Below are positions 8,309 through 16,895 of a stretch of DNA of 64,000 nucleotides, piece after piece (the first letter of the stretch is position 1; each line of letters starts with the position of its first letter). Source of the stretch: Ardenticatenaceae bacterium (GTDB taxonomy: Bacteria; Chloroflexota; Anaerolineae; Promineifilales; Promineifilaceae); contig JACKBS010000017.1 of the NCBI GenBank assembly GCA_020634435.1, forward strand, positions 62,001-126,000. Direction: 5' to 3'. Position numbers and translations under genes: made by a program. Below the pieces are notes generated by a model, which saw only the letters and a program-made list of their open reading frames with translations, did not search any database and was not told where the DNA came from.

Positions 8309-9118
8309 TTAGCCTAGCAGAGATTGCATCTGTTTAAAAATGAAGTGGGCGGCGCGCTGCGGGCTGAGCCGGTAGAGAAAGTCCATCAGCTTGGCATCGG
8401 AACCGACCAGCACGCGGTAGCGGTTTTGCTCAATGCCGTCCACAATAATTGCAGCCGCTTTGCTGGGTTCCATTGCTTTCATGGCTGAACTTTGTTCCGC
8501 GTTAGCCGAGAGTTGCTGGATGTCCACGCCAGAGTTGGCGGTGATGTTAGTACCAATGGCACCAGGGAAAATAACCGTGACATTTACATTGGTATTCATC
8601 AGCTCAGAATGCAGCCCTTCGGTGAGCAATTTTACGGCCGCTTTTGACGCCCCATACACACTTTGCCCCGGCACCGGCAAGAAGCCACCCATGCTGGACA
8701 CATTGGCGATGTGCGCTTCTGGCCGCTTAAGCAGGTGCGGCAGAAATGCTTTGATCATGTAGACCGTGCCGTAAAAATTGACGTTCATGACGCGGTTGAT
8801 AGCCGCCATATCCAGCTCATTGACGCGCACAAAAGGCTGGATAATGCCCGCGTTGTTAAGCAAGCCATCGACCGCACCGTGCCGGGCGATCACTTGTTCG
8901 GGCAAGGCAGCCACCGCTTCCTGGTTGGTGATGTCTACCACATGCGTAGACAGTTTTGCCGCTTTGTCCCCGGCGAGTACGGCCGTTTCTTGCAAGGCCG
9001 ATTCGCTAATGTCCACGGCGGCTACGCTGGCCCCTTTGCCGAGCAGGTTCAGCGTCACTTCGCGGCCCATGCCATTGCCACCCCCGGTAACCACAATTAC
9101 TTTGTTTTGTACTATCAT
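8309..9118 (-). CDS. Short-chain dehydrogenase/reductase
   Basis: A 269-residue classical SDR: TGGGNGMGR cofactor loop (residues 11-19), NNAG, catalytic Ser in NVSSMGGF, and YGASKAAVKL (YxxxK). The Asp at the end of beta-2 (AAVDIS) suggests NAD(H) preference. The family oxidises or reduces alcohols and ketones; the substrate is unknown. A gagaaag ribosome site precedes the ATG. It is followed closely by the nucleotidyltransferase gene. Confidence 0.88.
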   Translation of the reverse strand: MIVQNKVIVVTGGGNGMGREVTLNLLGKGASVAAVDISESALQETAVLAGDKAAKLSTHVVDITNQEAVAALPEQVIARHGAVDGLLNNAGIIQPFVRVNELDMAAINRVMNVNFYGTVYMIKAFLPHLLKRPEAHIANVSSMGGFLPVPGQSVYGASKAAVKLLTEGLHSELMNTNVNVTVIFPGAIGTNITANSGVDIQQLSANAEQSSAMKAMEPSKAAAIIVDGIEQNRYRVLVGSDAKLMDFLYRLSPQRAAHFIFKQMQSLLG

Positions 9119-9194
9119 CTTTCTCGCTCCTGTGTATGTTGCTGAGAGTAGGGAGTTAAAATTTACTGTACTCCGTGCCGTCAGCGATGATCTT

Positions 9195-10994
9195 CTAATG
9201 TGAAGAATCTTTTTTGAATATTGCTCCCCACAGCGGCGGAATTTGAGCAGACAAACGGCCGTCTCTCACCTCAACTTCTCCGCCATTCAACAAATCCCGC
9301 CAACGGCCGTTTCCCCCTAAATCCAGCGTTACCATTTGCGTCTCATTGCTGCGGTTGAGGACTACGATGATTTGCTCGCCTGCAAATTCGCGCTGGAAGG
9401 CATAAATCTGGTGGGCGTCGTCGGTGAGCAGGGTGGTGAAGCTGCCGCGCTGCAAGGCGGGCGAGCCGTTGCGGATGGCGATGAGGCGGCGGTAATGATC
9501 GTGCAAATCGTGGTTGAACTGGACGGGAACGGCCGTTTCTCGTTCCGTCCCACCGGGCAATACAACCTCTGGATCGTAGGTGAGGTTTGGCCACACCATC
9601 GGCTTGCGGCAGCACGGGTCGTTGGCCCCCCACATGCCCGCCTCATCGCCGTAATACACCATCGGCGCACCCAGGTAAGTCATCTGGAAAATGACAAACA
9701 GCTTTTGCAGCGCGAGGTCGGCGGCGGTGGGGGCGTCCAGGTTGAGCGGGGCGCCACTGTCGCCAATTTTGACCATGTTGTGGTACGCCTGCCAATCCCG
9801 GTAAATAATTTTGTCCCGGTTGGTGATGTGGGTGGCCAGCCGGGCGGTGTCGTGGCTGCCAAAGAGGTTTTGCATGACGTGCGGCACGCCGTCTGGCAGC
9901 ATCTCGCGCATGCGGCGCAGCTCGGCATCGAACTGGCTCACACTGATCCGCTGCTGCTCCTGCACAAAAAATTCAGCGGCGGCGACGGCAAAACCGTAGT
10001 TCATCGCCGCGTCAAACTCATCGCCCTGGAGATACGGCCGTATATCGTGCAGCATCTCAAAAATTTCGGCGACCAAGTAAGCGTCTGGGTTGATCTGGCG
10101 CACGTGTTGCCGCCACTCTTTCCAGAAGGGATGGGCCACGCAGAACGCCACGTCCAGCCGCCAGCCGTCGATGCCATCGCTGGGATCGCCGTCGCCGTCC
10201 GGGTCTAGCCAGCGCTGGGTAGCGGCAAAAATGTATTCTTTTGGTCCGCTGACGATGCCATTTTCGTCCTGGTTTAGCTCTGGCAGTTCGTGAGCGCCAA
10301 ACCAGCCTTCGTGGGCAAAGCCTTCGCCCGTTTCTGGATCGCCCCACGATTTGATTTTGAACCACTCCTTAAATTTGGACTGCTGCCGCTTTTCCACCAC
10401 ATCGCGGAAGGCCCAGCTGTTGAGGCCCATGTGGTTAAACACGCCGTCGATGATGATGCGCATGCCGCGTTGGTGAACGGCCGTAATCAATTCCAGCAGC
10501 AGCTTGTCGGCGGCGGTCCACACCCAGGTGTTCGGATCATCCGGCGTTTCCGTGGCGATGAGTGCCTTGTCACCTGCCGGGTCGGGGCCGAGCGTGGGGT
10601 CTACGTGGTGATAGGTTGCGCCGTCGTACTTGTGCAGCGAGGGAGAGGTGAAGATGGGATTCAGGTAAAGCGCCCCGACACCCAAATCAGCCAGATAATC
10701 CAGGCTGTCGAGGATGCCTTGCAGGTCGCCGCCGTAGCGTCGCCGCTGGAGGTGCAGCCAGAGCGATTCGCCGGTGTGCTGCTCGTATGGTTGCAGCGCG
10801 TACCAATCGGCCGTCCACGGGTGGATTTGCCATTGGGTATTGTGCCCGTGCGGGTAGGAGCCTTGAATGTCGTCGTTTGTCGGGTCGTTGCTAGGGTCGC
10901 CATTGCGGAACCGCTCGGGGAAAATCTGGTACCAGACGATCCCTTTGGCCCATTCTGGCACAAATTCGGGTTGGTTTTGGGGTTGGTTTGTCAT
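9195..10994 (-). CDS. GH13 alpha-glucan hydrolase (cyclomaltodextrinase/neopullulanase-like)
   Basis: A 599-residue glycoside hydrolase family 13 enzyme. All four conserved regions are present: IIIDGVFNHMG, DGWRLDVA (nucleophile Asp), YLVAEIFE (acid/base Glu) and LFGSHDTARL (third Asp). It starts directly with the barrel (WAKGIVWYQIFPERFRNGD), so the N-terminal domain of typical neopullulanases is missing. A C-terminal beta domain is present. No signal peptide is visible, so it probably acts inside the cell on maltodextrins or stored glycogen, in line with glgC at 45.2 kb. I start it at 10994: the 18 codons farther upstream are translated from a dispersed inverted repeat and have no homology value. 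No ribosome site is seen, and a -10 box lies close by, so the mRNA may be leaderless. Confidence 0.9.
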   Translation of the reverse strand: MTNQPQNQPEFVPEWAKGIVWYQIFPERFRNGDPSNDPTNDDIQGSYPHGHNTQWQIHPWTADWYALQPYEQHTGESLWLHLQRRRYGGDLQGILDSLDYLADLGVGALYLNPIFTSPSLHKYDGATYHHVDPTLGPDPAGDKALIATETPDDPNTWVWTAADKLLLELITAVHQRGMRIIIDGVFNHMGLNSWAFRDVVEKRQQSKFKEWFKIKSWGDPETGEGFAHEGWFGAHELPELNQDENGIVSGPKEYIFAATQRWLDPDGDGDPSDGIDGWRLDVAFCVAHPFWKEWRQHVRQINPDAYLVAEIFEMLHDIRPYLQGDEFDAAMNYGFAVAAAEFFVQEQQRISVSQFDAELRRMREMLPDGVPHVMQNLFGSHDTARLATHITNRDKIIYRDWQAYHNMVKIGDSGAPLNLDAPTAADLALQKLFVIFQMTYLGAPMVYYGDEAGMWGANDPCCRKPMVWPNLTYDPEVVLPGGTERETAVPVQFNHDLHDHYRRLIAIRNGSPALQRGSFTTLLTDDAHQIYAFQREFAGEQIIVVLNRSNETQMVTLDLGGNGRWRDLLNGGEVEVRDGRLSAQIPPLWGAIFKKDSSH

Positions 10995-11002
10995 GGGGGC
11001 CA

Positions 11003-11030
11003 ATTGTATTGTAGAGACGTTGCATTGCAA
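11003..11030 (-). promoter_or_regulatory. Possible leaderless-type promoter formed partly by a repeat
   Basis: On the minus strand TTGCAA (11030-11025) and TACAAT (11008-11003) are 16 bases apart. The -10 box is 8 bases before the ATG at 10994, so the transcript would begin at or almost at the start codon. The -35 box lies inside the inverted repeat that follows. Confidence 0.4.
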
Positions 11031-11056
11031 CGTCTCTACGCATTGCAACGTCTCTA
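11009..11056. repeat. Dispersed inverted repeat GTAGAGACGTTGCA, with an extra half copy
   Basis: A near-perfect palindrome reading GTAGAGACGTTGCA and its complement (11011-11039) is followed by an additional right half (11039-11056). It matches a style of short dispersed palindromes common in Chloroflexota and cyanobacterial intergenic DNA. Confidence 0.7.
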
Positions 11057-11079
11057 CATGTCAATCGGCGATTTTGTGT

Positions 11080-11099
11080 CCTGGGGATAAATCCCCAGG
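11080..11099. repeat. Palindromic repeat CCTGGGGAT..ATCCCCAGG
   Basis: A perfect hairpin with a 2-base loop. Related copies occur at 26041-26063 and 62818-62841, always in spacers. It may also serve as a barrier for the adjacent convergent or tandem transcripts. Confidence 0.65.
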
Positions 11100-11118
11100 C
11101 TAAGGGGATGGCCCTGTT

Positions 11119-12084
11119 TTACGGCACAGTGATGACAACTTTGCCGCGTGCCCGACCTGTTTCCAGGTAGCGGATGGCAACGGCCGTTTCTGCCAAGCCA
11201 TAGCTGCGATCAATCACCGGTTTTAGCACGCCCTCGGCCAGCAAATCGTGGAACAGCTGCATATCTTCCTTGTTGGCATGGGCCAGCATGGAACTGAGGC
11301 TAGGGCCGCCGCGCCTGGCCCACCAGCTTCCCGCCAGCACGTTGCCCAGCATCCGGCCAATCGTGGTAAAGCCGACCATCATGCCAATGCCCTGCGGCTT
11401 GAGCAGCTGGCGGAACTGGGACGCAGTGAGGTTGCCGACGTTGTCCAGCACCAGATCGTATTTTTGGCCGCTGCTGGTCACTTTTTCTTTCGTGTAATCA
11501 ATGACGTGATCGGCCCCTAACGATTTGACGAGTTCCAGGTTGCGGGTGGAGGAAACGGCCGTAACTTCCCCACCATAAAACTTAGCCAACTGCACCATAA
11601 ACGTGCCCACGCCGCCTGACGCCCCGTTGATCAGCACTGTCTGCCCAGCTTGCACCTTGCCGCTGTCTCGCAAAGCCTGGAGTGCAGTGAGCGCCGCCAC
11701 GGGCACGGCCGCTGCCTCAGCAAAAGAAATGTTGTCTGGCTTTGGCGCCAAAACGCGCTCTGGGGCACACACAAACTCGGCAAAGCTGCCCCCGCCGCCC
11801 TCGCCAAACACAGCATCGCCGGGCTTGAATGATGTCACACCGCTGCCGACCGTTTCCACAATCCCGGCCACGTCTGCGCCCAGCCGGTTGTTTTTTGGCT
11901 TGAGCAAGCCATCGGAAAAGCGCACAAAAAACGGATCGGCGCGCAGTTTATGCCAATCCAGCGGATTGGTGCCTGCGGCCTGCACCTTGATGAGCACCTC
12001 GTTTTCCTTAGGGGTCGGTTTGGCCACTTCTTTAAGTTGTAGCACATCGGGTGAGCCATAGTTTTCAAATAGAATTGCTTTCAT
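11119..12084 (-). CDS. Zinc-free MDR-family NAD(P)H:quinone oxidoreductase-like enzyme
   Basis: A 321-residue medium-chain dehydrogenase/reductase: MKAILFENYGSPDVLQL start, AAGTNPLDWHKLR, GADVAGIVETVGSGV, FGEGGGGSFAEFV, and the nucleotide loop INGASGGVGTFMVQLAK. It lacks the Cys/His/Cys zinc ligands of true alcohol dehydrogenases, which places it with quinone oxidoreductases and enoyl reductases. The ATG at 12084 is chosen because homology begins exactly there, although the frame is open 37 codons farther upstream. It is likely cytosolic and NADPH-dependent; the substrate is unknown. Probably co-transcribed with the small membrane protein gene 17 bases upstream. Confidence 0.85.
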   Translation of the reverse strand: MKAILFENYGSPDVLQLKEVAKPTPKENEVLIKVQAAGTNPLDWHKLRADPFFVRFSDGLLKPKNNRLGADVAGIVETVGSGVTSFKPGDAVFGEGGGGSFAEFVCAPERVLAPKPDNISFAEAAAVPVAALTALQALRDSGKVQAGQTVLINGASGGVGTFMVQLAKFYGGEVTAVSSTRNLELVKSLGADHVIDYTKEKVTSSGQKYDLVLDNVGNLTASQFRQLLKPQGIGMMVGFTTIGRMLGNVLAGSWWARRGGPSLSSMLAHANKEDMQLFHDLLAEGVLKPVIDRSYGLAETAVAIRYLETGRARGKVVITVP

Positions 12085-12101
12085 TGTTACGCACCAAGGT
12101 C

Positions 12102-12533
12102 TTAGGCTTTGGATTCTGTCCACTTCCAGGCGTAGCCAATAATGAGTAAAAGAAGTGCGACTTCTAAAGCTGCCGCAAAATACATATGCACCCAAGCCTC
12201 TCCGGCTAAATTAAACAGCATATAGGGAATATAAACCGCAGCAGTGATGATATTTACCCAACGATTTACTTTAGCTGGCAGGGCAACAGAAAGGAAAATC
12301 ATAAGCGCTGGAATTGCTACACCAATCATTGCTACCAGTAGAAAGAGATATGAAATGTCAAATGTAAATACTTTCCCTGCCAGAATATCTTCTATGGAGC
12401 CTGGCATGTACAAGTGAAAATAATCTACGTAGATGTATAAAAACATAAAACTTGCCCACATTGCCGCCAGCTTCAGCTTTACATTGACCCGCACATCTAC
12501 TAAATCATTCGAAGTCATATTATTTGCATTCAT
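12102..12533 (-). CDS. DUF6326-like four-helix membrane protein
   Basis: A 143-residue integral membrane protein with four predicted helices. The segment VKLKLAAMWASFMFLYIYVDYF followed by MPGSIEDILAGKV fits small DUF6326-type membrane proteins of unknown function. An aaaggaac ribosome site supports the ATG. The gene is more AT-rich than its neighbours and has no ACGGCCGT octamer, which may indicate recent acquisition. It is followed by the MDR-family gene on the same strand. Confidence 0.65.
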   Translation of the reverse strand: MNANNMTSNDLVDVRVNVKLKLAAMWASFMFLYIYVDYFHLYMPGSIEDILAGKVFTFDISYLFLLVAMIGVAIPALMIFLSVALPAKVNRWVNIITAAVYIPYMLFNLAGEAWVHMYFAAALEVALLLLIIGYAWKWTESKA

Positions 12534-12616
12534 TTTTTGTTCCTTTAGTTTAAAAGTTATTTTTGAGAATTAGTCACTGTTCAGACTTTTGAAGTTTGTC
12601 TCTCTGAAAAATTTTG

Positions 12617-12838
12617 CTATTCAGTGAGACAATTGATCGAAATCAGTGTCAGGCCTGCGTCGCGCACCTTGCGCAGAATGCCAAAGAGCGCTGCCTGGTC
12701 CGCCACTGGCCCTGTGAGCCAGGTGCCATCCTGGTCTACCTGGATGTTTAGCGCTCCGAACCAGCAGCCCCACTGCTTATTGAGCTGCTCTTTAACGCGA
12801 ATTTGGTAAATCGGCGGTGCAGACTGCTGGGTAGACAT
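12617..12838 (-). CDS. Small conserved hypothetical protein
   Basis: A 73-residue protein with the pattern YQIRVKEQLNKQWGCWFGAL, then DGTWLTGPVADQAALFGILRKVRDAGL. I recognise this as a recurring small protein type in Chloroflexota genomes, usually near accessory genes, with no assigned function. It contains no membrane segment or cofactor motif and is probably a soluble alpha/beta domain. It lies between the MalT-like regulator (downstream) and the membrane protein gene. Confidence 0.65.
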   Translation of the reverse strand: MSTQQSAPPIYQIRVKEQLNKQWGCWFGALNIQVDQDGTWLTGPVADQAALFGILRKVRDAGLTLISINCLTE

Positions 12839-12918
12839 GGGGGAATGATAGCGGTGGGGGGAACGGCCGTATAGACACCAAAGTGTTAACTTGCAGTGTT
12901 GTTTTGGGGTTGGTGGGG

Positions 12919-15156
12919 TTAGAGTAGACCCAGTTCACGCGCCAGGGCCACCGCCTCGGTGCGTCGCTGCACCTGAAGCTTGGCAAAAATGCGCCGGTTG
13001 TGCCCTTTTACCGTGTTCAGGCTCAGAAACAGCGTTTCACCAATTTCCTGATTAGACAATCCCTCGGCGATGAGCTGTAGCACCTCCAGCTCACGCGGGC
13101 TGAGGGGGTCGGCCAGGGGTTGGCTGTCTGGTCCGGTATGCAGCAAGGTTTGTACGGCCGTCATTTCCGGCAGCAAATAATCAAAACCATTGTCTTGGAC
13201 AAACTGCTCCGCGGCGGCCAACGCTGCCTCCGCACCTGGCATATCCCCGGCGGCCAGCTTTAGCCGGGCGGCCAAAATCTGGCACACGGCATATCGGTCG
13301 GTGGCTATGATTTGCCGGGCGAGTGGGATGGCTTGGCTGATGTAGCCCTCGGCCGCCGCCAGATCGTTTTGTTCATAGCAGATTTGGGCCAACCCCAGGT
13401 GGGCTTCCCCGGCAATGGGTAGGAGCGCGTCGCCGATGATGGCCAGGGCGCGGTGGTATGTTTCTGCGGCCAGAGTCAGCTTCTTTTCGGCCTGCTGCAC
13501 CTGCGCCAGGCCGATGGTGGCCATGATGTGAATAATGAAGTGGCCGATCTGTTGGCTGACGGCAATCGCCTGGTTGAATGCCTGGCTGGCGGCAACCAGA
13601 TTGCCTTGTAGTCGGTGGGCTACGCCCAGAGTCCAGATGGTGGCGGTGCGCACGGGCAGATTGTCTGGGTTCAGGTAGGCCAGGGCACGTTCCGATTGGG
13701 CAATGATTGCGGCCATATTATGCTGGGAGACGGCCAGCGTGGCCCGGATGGAGGCGACGTGGCCGATGAGGTCGCGGGTGGTATCGTTGGGTTCGGCACG
13801 AGACAGAGCTGCTTCGGCGGCGTCCGCTTTTTGGGCGGCGTCGGTAATCTGCCCCACAAAAAGCAGAGCAGAGGCGTAGATCACCCACAGGATAGGATGT
13901 TGGTCGAGAACGGCCGTTGGCAAGCCACGCAGCCAGTTGAGCGCCGGGGTCACCGCGCCGCGAAATAGCAGCGGCATCCCGCCCCCTTCCAGCAGGCGGG
14001 CCGCGCGTTCAATGTCGCCGGCGGCGGTCGCATGGTGAAAGGCATCAATTTCCAACCCGTTGGCTTCGTACCAATCCGTGGCGCGACGGTGCAGCGCGGC
14101 TACGGTTGCGCCTGCTTTTTGGTGCAGGCGCTGGCGCAGCAGTTCGGCAAAAAGGTGGTGGTAGCGGTACCAATAGCGCTCACCGTCCAGGGGAATGAGG
14201 AACAGGTTCGCTTGCTCCAGCTGGTGCAGCCTTGGGCCACTGCTGCCCGGCGGCAAATCATCCAGCAAGGCATCACACAATGGACCACAGAGACGTTCCA
14301 GAACGGCCGTTTGCAACAAAAAGTGTTCTGTCTCGTCTGGCAGTTGGGTTAGCACTTCTTCAACCAGATAGTCCAGCACAAAGCGGTGACTGCCGGTAAA
14401 CGCGGCAATAAACTGGTCGGTATCCGTTTGCGCTTGCTGGGCGAGAGGCGATTGCAGGGCAATCGCCGCCAGCTGTAGGCCGGTGGCCCAACCTTCGGTG
14501 CGGGCGGCCAGGGCGGTAATTTGACTGTCTGAAAGCGCCAGCCCCATGCCCTGGTTGATGAACTGGCTTGCTTCAGCGGATGTGAAGCGCAGGTCGGCGG
14601 CGCGTAGTTCGCTGAGTTGGCCTCGTGCCCGCAGCCGGGCCAGCGGCAGGTTGGGGTCTTCACGGGTGGCGATGACCAGATGCAGCGGCGGCGGTAAATG
14701 TTTCAGCAAAAAAGTGAGCGCCTCGTCCACGGGTGGCGCTTCGATTAGGTGGTAATCATCCAAGACCAGCACGATCGGTTCTGGCAGCTGGGCCAGCTCG
14801 TTGAGCAGTGGGGTCAGCACGGCCTGGCTGGGCGGCGGCTGGGGCGTTTGTAGAGTGGGCATCAAATTTTGGCCGAGGTGGGGAACGGCCGTTTGCAGCG
14901 CGGCAATTAAATAAAGCAAAAAGCGGGCCGGATCGTTGTCATCTTCATCCAGCGACAGCCAGGCAACGGCAAACGGTGCCTGGTGCAGCCAGCTGCTGAG
15001 CAGCGTCGATTTGCCAAACCCGGCGGGGGCCGAGACGAGGGTGAGTTTGCGGCCAACCAGCCCGCTGTTTAGCTGTGCCAACAGCCGCTGCCGGACCACG
15101 GCATTGGGCGGCGGTGGAGGGAGATGCAGTTTGGTGGTTAAAACGGCCGTTGACAT
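12919..15156 (-). CDS. MalT/LuxR-type large ATP-binding transcriptional activator
   Basis: A 745-residue regulator. The N-terminal STAND/MalT-type ATPase carries LVSAPAGFGKSTLLSSWL (Walker A, about residues 40-57), LVLDDYHLI (Walker B) and LVIATREDP. A tetratricopeptide-like middle region follows, and the C-terminal 65 residues form a LuxR helix-turn-helix (LSPRELEVLQLIAEGLSNQEIGETLFLSLNTVKGHNR). Such proteins multimerise with a small ligand and ATP to activate transcription. No maltose gene lies downstream, but the GH13 hydrolase is 2 kb away. No ribosome site is seen. An octamer occupies codons 3-5 (TAV), right at the N-terminus. Confidence 0.9.
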   Translation of the reverse strand: MSTAVLTTKLHLPPPPPNAVVRQRLLAQLNSGLVGRKLTLVSAPAGFGKSTLLSSWLHQAPFAVAWLSLDEDDNDPARFLLYLIAALQTAVPHLGQNLMPTLQTPQPPPSQAVLTPLLNELAQLPEPIVLVLDDYHLIEAPPVDEALTFLLKHLPPPLHLVIATREDPNLPLARLRARGQLSELRAADLRFTSAEASQFINQGMGLALSDSQITALAARTEGWATGLQLAAIALQSPLAQQAQTDTDQFIAAFTGSHRFVLDYLVEEVLTQLPDETEHFLLQTAVLERLCGPLCDALLDDLPPGSSGPRLHQLEQANLFLIPLDGERYWYRYHHLFAELLRQRLHQKAGATVAALHRRATDWYEANGLEIDAFHHATAAGDIERAARLLEGGGMPLLFRGAVTPALNWLRGLPTAVLDQHPILWVIYASALLFVGQITDAAQKADAAEAALSRAEPNDTTRDLIGHVASIRATLAVSQHNMAAIIAQSERALAYLNPDNLPVRTATIWTLGVAHRLQGNLVAASQAFNQAIAVSQQIGHFIIHIMATIGLAQVQQAEKKLTLAAETYHRALAIIGDALLPIAGEAHLGLAQICYEQNDLAAAEGYISQAIPLARQIIATDRYAVCQILAARLKLAAGDMPGAEAALAAAEQFVQDNGFDYLLPEMTAVQTLLHTGPDSQPLADPLSPRELEVLQLIAEGLSNQEIGETLFLSLNTVKGHNRRIFAKLQVQRRTEAVALARELGLL

Positions 15157-15209
15157 GCCGAAGTTATATCATGCCCAATTTGGTTCTGCTACTTGGCTTG
15201 GCAGCCTAG

Positions 15210-15265
15210 ATTTTCCCGGAAACTGCACCCACGCAAACGTTCTCTAAAGAAGTTTCCGGGAAAAT
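15210..15265. repeat. Hairpin element TTTTCCCGGAAACT, copy 1
   Basis: Arms ATTTTCCCGGAAACT (15210-15224) and its exact complement (15251-15265) enclose a 26-base loop. Related elements occur at 16534-16589 and 30367-30426, with a single arm at about 31952. The loops differ in sequence while the arms are conserved. Confidence 0.75.
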
Positions 15266-15300
15266 GGAAACGCAGCGTGCCTGGCAACATCTCTACCCGG

Positions 15301-15560
15301 CTGCGGCCGGTGTCCCCACCGCGCCGCTTGATTTTGTGGGGCCAAACGTGACCTGGCCAGACGCCAGCCACAGCACACCGGTCACGCACTTGTCATTCCG
15401 AACGGAGTCTTCGGAGTGAGGAATCTTGCGTTTGGGCCAAGTGGAAAGATTTCTCGGAGGACCTCGAAATGACACCTTCTGGCTGCGGCCGGTGTCCCCA
15501 CCGCGCCGCTTGATTGTGTAGGGCCAAACGTGACCTGGCTAGACGCCGACTACAGCACGG
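15301..15560. repeat. Direct duplication of about 76 bases flanking a TGTCATT-type REP element
   Basis: The segment beginning CTGCGGCCGGTGTCCCC at 15301-15377 is repeated at 15483-15558 with only a few changes. Between the copies is an 84-base element (15391-15474) with imperfect terminal inverted repeats TGTCATTCCGA and TCGAAATGACA, typical of dispersed REP-like repeats. The 15157-15589 spacer (433 bases) therefore holds a hairpin element, a duplicated unit and a REP; no plausible gene is visible in it. Confidence 0.7.
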
Positions 15561-15589
15561 ATTGCGCAGAACTACCAGTGTAAGGCTGT

Positions 15590-16222
15590 TCATCTTCTTA
15601 ATCTGTTAGCGACTTTTCCCTCAATTTCCTCTCTGGCAATATTCTCAATGGCTTTGATGGCTTTGTGAGCGCGTCTACCAATTTCGTCTTTTTCTTCGCC
15701 CATATACCAGAAAATTGCTTCATAATGCTCCATTTGTCCACGATTTTGAAGAAACTGCTCTTCGGTAAGATGTCTGTATCCTTGCCGAGGCCAATATTGA
15801 GTTGCTAGCATATTTGCAGCCAAAAATATCTCTTTTAAAATTTTGCCTATTTCGTCAAATGGCTCACTTGCTTTTGCACCAAATGATGCCATAGCTCGAT
15901 ACTTTGTGGCTCGTAGTTGTGCGAAAAGCTCTTCTCTTTTTTGATATCTTTCAAAAACAATATAAGCGCGATCAAGCAGTTCTGATTGTTCTTCTAATTC
16001 ATTTTCACTTCGCTTCCGAGTTTTTCCCTCACCGACATAGGAGAAAGGGCTGCGTATTTCTTTGATTGCGTCTTCTGCCTCGTAAAAAACTGCCAAAAGC
16101 GATTCTGCTAATTCGATTTTTCGTTTGCCAATAAATTCTCGCTTCCATGCGGTAATTCCCATAACGAATGAAATTGCTGCAATTGCGACTGAAATAGAGG
16201 TAATGATATCTGCGACACTCAT
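15590..16222 (-). CDS. AT-rich hypothetical protein with N-terminal membrane anchor
   Basis: A 210-residue protein. The first 25 residues (IITSISVAIAAISFVMGITAW) form one transmembrane helix; the remainder is charged and alpha-helical, probably coiled coil, with no catalytic motif I recognise. This architecture (short membrane anchor plus helical cytosolic part) is common among defence-island or phage-derived unknowns, but no direct evidence supports such a role. Base and codon use are clearly more AT-rich than the flanks, no octamer is present, and it is bordered by repeats, so I infer horizontal acquisition. An aaagga ribosome site precedes the ATG. Confidence 0.7.
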   Translation of the reverse strand: MSVADIITSISVAIAAISFVMGITAWKREFIGKRKIELAESLLAVFYEAEDAIKEIRSPFSYVGEGKTRKRSENELEEQSELLDRAYIVFERYQKREELFAQLRATKYRAMASFGAKASEPFDEIGKILKEIFLAANMLATQYWPRQGYRHLTEEQFLQNRGQMEHYEAIFWYMGEEKDEIGRRAHKAIKAIENIAREEIEGKVANRLRR

Positions 16223-16533
16223 ATAAAATATCCTTTTTCGCTCAATATTTGCTCCCTAATCAAATTGGTTGATGATTTGGAGGCCTAGACTGGGAAATTG
16301 ATCCATTTGGGGAGGACAACGGCCGTTTCCGCCAAACGAATTGTGCTCCCAATCAGCTTTGTGGCTGGAGCTTACCTGCTTCGACCCGCCGCAGCAAGGA
16401 GGGGAGGGGTAGTTTATCTACTTTTTTGAGCAGGAGGGAGGACATCGGGCGAGTTGTACGATTCAAGCAAAATTGCCTGCATTATTTTCGTCCAGGGGTG
16501 TTGTCAGTATGTAGGCAGGTTGTTTAACGCAAG
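16223..16533. other. Gene-free spacer
   Basis: This spacer separates the AT-rich gene from the small secreted protein. It contains one octamer (about 16319) and no convincing coding frame. No terminator with a T-run was seen. The hairpin element at 16534-16589 closes it. Confidence 0.5.
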
Positions 16534-16589
16534 TTTTCCCGGAAACTGCCATTGCAAATGCCGTGGTGAAGGAGCAGTTTCCGGGAAAA
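16534..16589. repeat. Hairpin element TTTTCCCGGAAACT, copy 2, directly after a stop codon
   Basis: Arms TTTTCCCGGAAACTGC (16534-16549) and its complement (16574-16589) are identical to copy 1 in the core. The element starts 2 bases after the stop codon of the 16592-16876 gene and could stabilise or terminate its mRNA. Confidence 0.75.
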
Positions 16590-16591
16590 TG

Positions 16592-16876
16592 TTATTTGGT
16601 AATTAGCGGGAGGTAAAGAGTGTAGCGGGAGCTTCCGCCTGCACTGGGCCAAAAGCCCAGCCGTGCCTGATAGCTGCTGCTGCTTGCCCCGCCAACGGCC
16701 GTTTGCCCCACCGTGTAATCTGCCAGGTAGGTTGTGGAGCTGGCGTGGCCGCCGCCACCGCCGCTGAGTGGCACCATCCAGTTTACCTGGTAGTTGGTGG
16801 AGGACATCGCCAGCAGGCTGCCACACAGCAAGAACAGCAGTACCAGCGCCAGAATCGTGGATCGGTTTTTTCTCAT
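16592..16876 (-). CDS. Small secreted protein with C-terminal YLPLITK tail
   Basis: A 94-residue protein from the ATG at 16876, chosen because gaggag lies 7 bases upstream; an ATG 12 codons earlier has no ribosome site. Residues 1-22 form a signal peptide (MRKNRSTILALVLLFLLCGS). The body contains Ser/Gly-rich beta-type sequence (YLADYTVGQTAVGG..SSSSYQARLGFW), reminiscent of short repeats in Chloroflexota surface proteins. It ends in RYTLYLPLITK, matching the tail of two other exported proteins in this window. The function is unknown. Confidence 0.7.
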   Translation of the reverse strand: MRKNRSTILALVLLFLLCGSLLAMSSTNYQVNWMVPLSGGGGGHASSTTYLADYTVGQTAVGGASSSSYQARLGFWPSAGGSSRYTLYLPLITK

Positions 16877-16895
16877 GGTTGCACTCCTCTCAAAA

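Noticed and set aside
8309..9145. Long open frames on the opposite strand of the SDR, GH13, CoA-transferase and other genes
   Set aside because: They mirror the codon structure of well-supported genes, have no homology-like motifs and no ribosome sites. Examples are 9336-10208, 39317-40933 and 58368-59798, the longest with 476-538 codons.
11009..11056. N-terminal prefix of the GH13 enzyme (18 codons)
   Set aside because: It is translated from a dispersed inverted repeat and lies upstream of a possible leaderless promoter; homology begins after 10994.
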